From positions 1-29,667 of the forward strand of contig JACVRM010000004.1 of NCBI GenBank assembly GCA_014534415.1: DNA of 29,667 nucleotides, read 5' to 3'. Origin of the DNA: Thermoleophilia bacterium. GTDB lineage: Bacteria > Actinomycetota > Thermoleophilia > Gaiellales > Gaiellaceae. The position numbers and the translations under genes were made by a program. Shown here piece after piece: positions 28,815 through 29,667 of the stretch. The notes under the pieces are model-generated. The model was not told the DNA's origin and ran no database searches. It was given only the letters and a program-made list of their open reading frames with translations. The first letter of the stretch is position 1, and every line of letters begins with the position of its first letter.

Positions 28815-29667
28815 TCACCTCCTCGCCTGCTCGGAGGCGGCCTTACCGGCGCGGCGTCCGAAGACCGTGCATTCGAGCAGGCTGTTGCCCATCATGCGGT
28901 TGCGGCCGTGCGTGCCGCCGGCGATCTCGCCGCAGGCGTACAGGCCCTCGAGCGTCGTCTCGCCCTGCTCGTCGATGACGAGGCCGCCGTTCTGGTAGTG
29001 GAGAACCGGGTAGGTCAGGAGAGGCTCCTTGAGCGGATCGATGCCGGCCGCACGGTAGCGGCGCAGCATGTACGGCAACGAAACTTCGGCGTCGGCCTCG
29101 GAAATCCGCGTCGTGTCGAGGTAGACCGCGGGGCGGCCGTCCGGCGTCTCGACGCCGCGGCCGGCGGCGACCTCGTCGAAGATCGCCTGGGACACCGTGT
29201 CGCGCGGCCCGAGCGAGTCCGTGAACTCCTCGCGCTCCGCGTTGAGGAGTACCGCGCCGTAGGCGCGCGTCGTCTCGGGGATCGAGTAACCCTGCATGTT
29301 CGGCGGCCAGGCGCCGCCGTTCGGGTGGTACTGGAGCGCATCGAGGTCGCGCGCCTCGGCGCCGGCGTCGAGTGCGATACGAGTCACCTCGCCGGTCGCG
29401 CCCGGGTGGTTGGTGGACAGCTCGCCGCGCTCTTCGGCCTCCCGGTAGCAGCGTCCGCCTGCTGCGAGCACCACGGTCGTCGCGTCGATCACGTGCTCGC
29501 CGCAGCGCGCGCGCCAGCCGTGCTCCCGGCGCTCGAGCTCGGCGAGCGGTGCCTTGGCGAACGTCTGCACGTTCCCCGCCTCGGCCGCGTCGCGGAGAGC
29601 ACTCGTGATCGCGTGGCCGGTCCTGTCGCCCACCTGCAGGAGTCGCCGCCGCGACGCGCCGCCGCAG
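28815..29667 (-). CDS. Fumarate reductase / succinate dehydrogenase / L-aspartate oxidase-type flavoprotein, N-terminus cut by window edge
   Basis: The C-terminal 284 codons of an FAD-dependent oxidoreductase; the open frame runs off the right edge and begins CGGASRRRLLQVGDRTGHAI, the segment that follows the FAD domain in this family. Substrate-site features are QYHPNG (usually HPTG), GPRDTVSQAIFDEV with the catalytic Arg, HYQNGGL with the conserved His, and NRMMGNSLLE with the second Arg. The usual Thr/Ser-Glu pair in the capping region reads Ile-Pro-Glu (YSIPETTR) here, so one carboxylate pocket may be changed. The dicarboxylate-binding His and both Arg are kept. It is upstream of the fumarase subunits in the same operon. 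Fumarate reductase, succinate dehydrogenase, L-aspartate oxidase or a novel enoate reductase all remain possible. Confidence 0.88.
   Translation of the reverse strand, partial: CGGASRRRLLQVGDRTGHAITSALRDAAEAGNVQTFAKAPLAELERREHGWRARCGEHVIDATTVVLAAGGRCYREAEERGELSTNHPGATGEVTRIALDAGAEARDLDALQYHPNGGAWPPNMQGYSIPETTRAYGAVLLNAEREEFTDSLGPRDTVSQAIFDEVAAGRGVETPDGRPAVYLDTTRISEADAEVSLPYMLRRYRAAGIDPLKEPLLTYPVLHYQNGGLVIDEQGETTLEGLYACGEIAGGTHGRNRMMGNSLLECTVFGRRAGKAASEQARR

Overview
The window is very GC-rich, densely packed bacterial DNA with many GTG and TTG starts and start/stop overlaps of the GTGA, ATGA or TTGA type. The gene families (SSI-like protein, MntR-type DtxR regulator, O-antigen ligase with a PQQ-like propeller, cyclase-AAA regulators, FeS-type APS reductase with ComA) fit a high-GC actinobacterium, possibly class Thermoleophilia. 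The assignment is an inference from gene content and style; there is no rRNA or marker gene to prove it. I see no rRNA, tRNA, CRISPR array, transposase or phage gene.

Layout. (A) 1-7154 is a cell-surface polysaccharide region: an NAD-dependent epimerase (cut by the window edge), a small secreted SSI-like protein, a tightly coupled ATP-grasp / WbmS-like deacetylase / ATP-grasp trio, a GT4-like glycosyltransferase and a Wzx-type flippase. A 376-bp gap at 5351-5726 holds a 132-bp tandem duplication carrying a palindromic element. (B) 7159-13150 (minus) is a metal homeostasis block: an MntR-type regulator under a perfect inverted-repeat operator, then a lipoprotein binding protein, ATPase and two permeases, all joined by 4-bp overlaps, followed by a CDF metal exporter. 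Both permeases end in a winged-helix-like domain. (C) 13192-18530 returns to the cell surface: a PIG-L deacetylase, a 947-residue O-antigen-ligase/beta-propeller fusion, a sulfotransferase and a membrane-anchored Ig-like protein. (D) 18594-22935 holds a 1220-residue class III cyclase / AAA ATPase / oligopeptide-binding-protein fusion, a possible 34-residue ORF and a macrodomain protein. (E) 22949-29667 (minus, leftward) is a run of eight genes: a fumarate-reductase-like flavoprotein (cut by the window edge), two-subunit class I fumarase-like hydratase, phosphosulfolactate synthase ComA, APS reductase CysH, APS kinase CysC, ATP sulfurylase Sat and a TauE/SafE exporter.

How the parts may work together. 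Sat and CysC make APS and PAPS. PAPS could feed the sulfotransferase in region C, which would decorate the polysaccharide or glycans made by regions A and C. CysH releases sulfite from APS, and ComA joins sulfite to phosphoenolpyruvate. Sulfolactate is a structural analogue of malate, and the next genes encode a malate/fumarate-type hydratase and a fumarate-reductase-like flavoprotein whose usual Thr/Ser-Glu substrate motif reads Pro-Glu. I therefore propose, as a hypothesis only, a C3-sulfonate pathway (sulfolactate, sulfoacrylate, sulfopropionate) with TauE/SafE as exporter. The conservative reading is ordinary sulfate assimilation beside TCA-cycle genes.

Several genes start 6-9 bases after a TAnnnT box, which suggests that leaderless transcription is common here.
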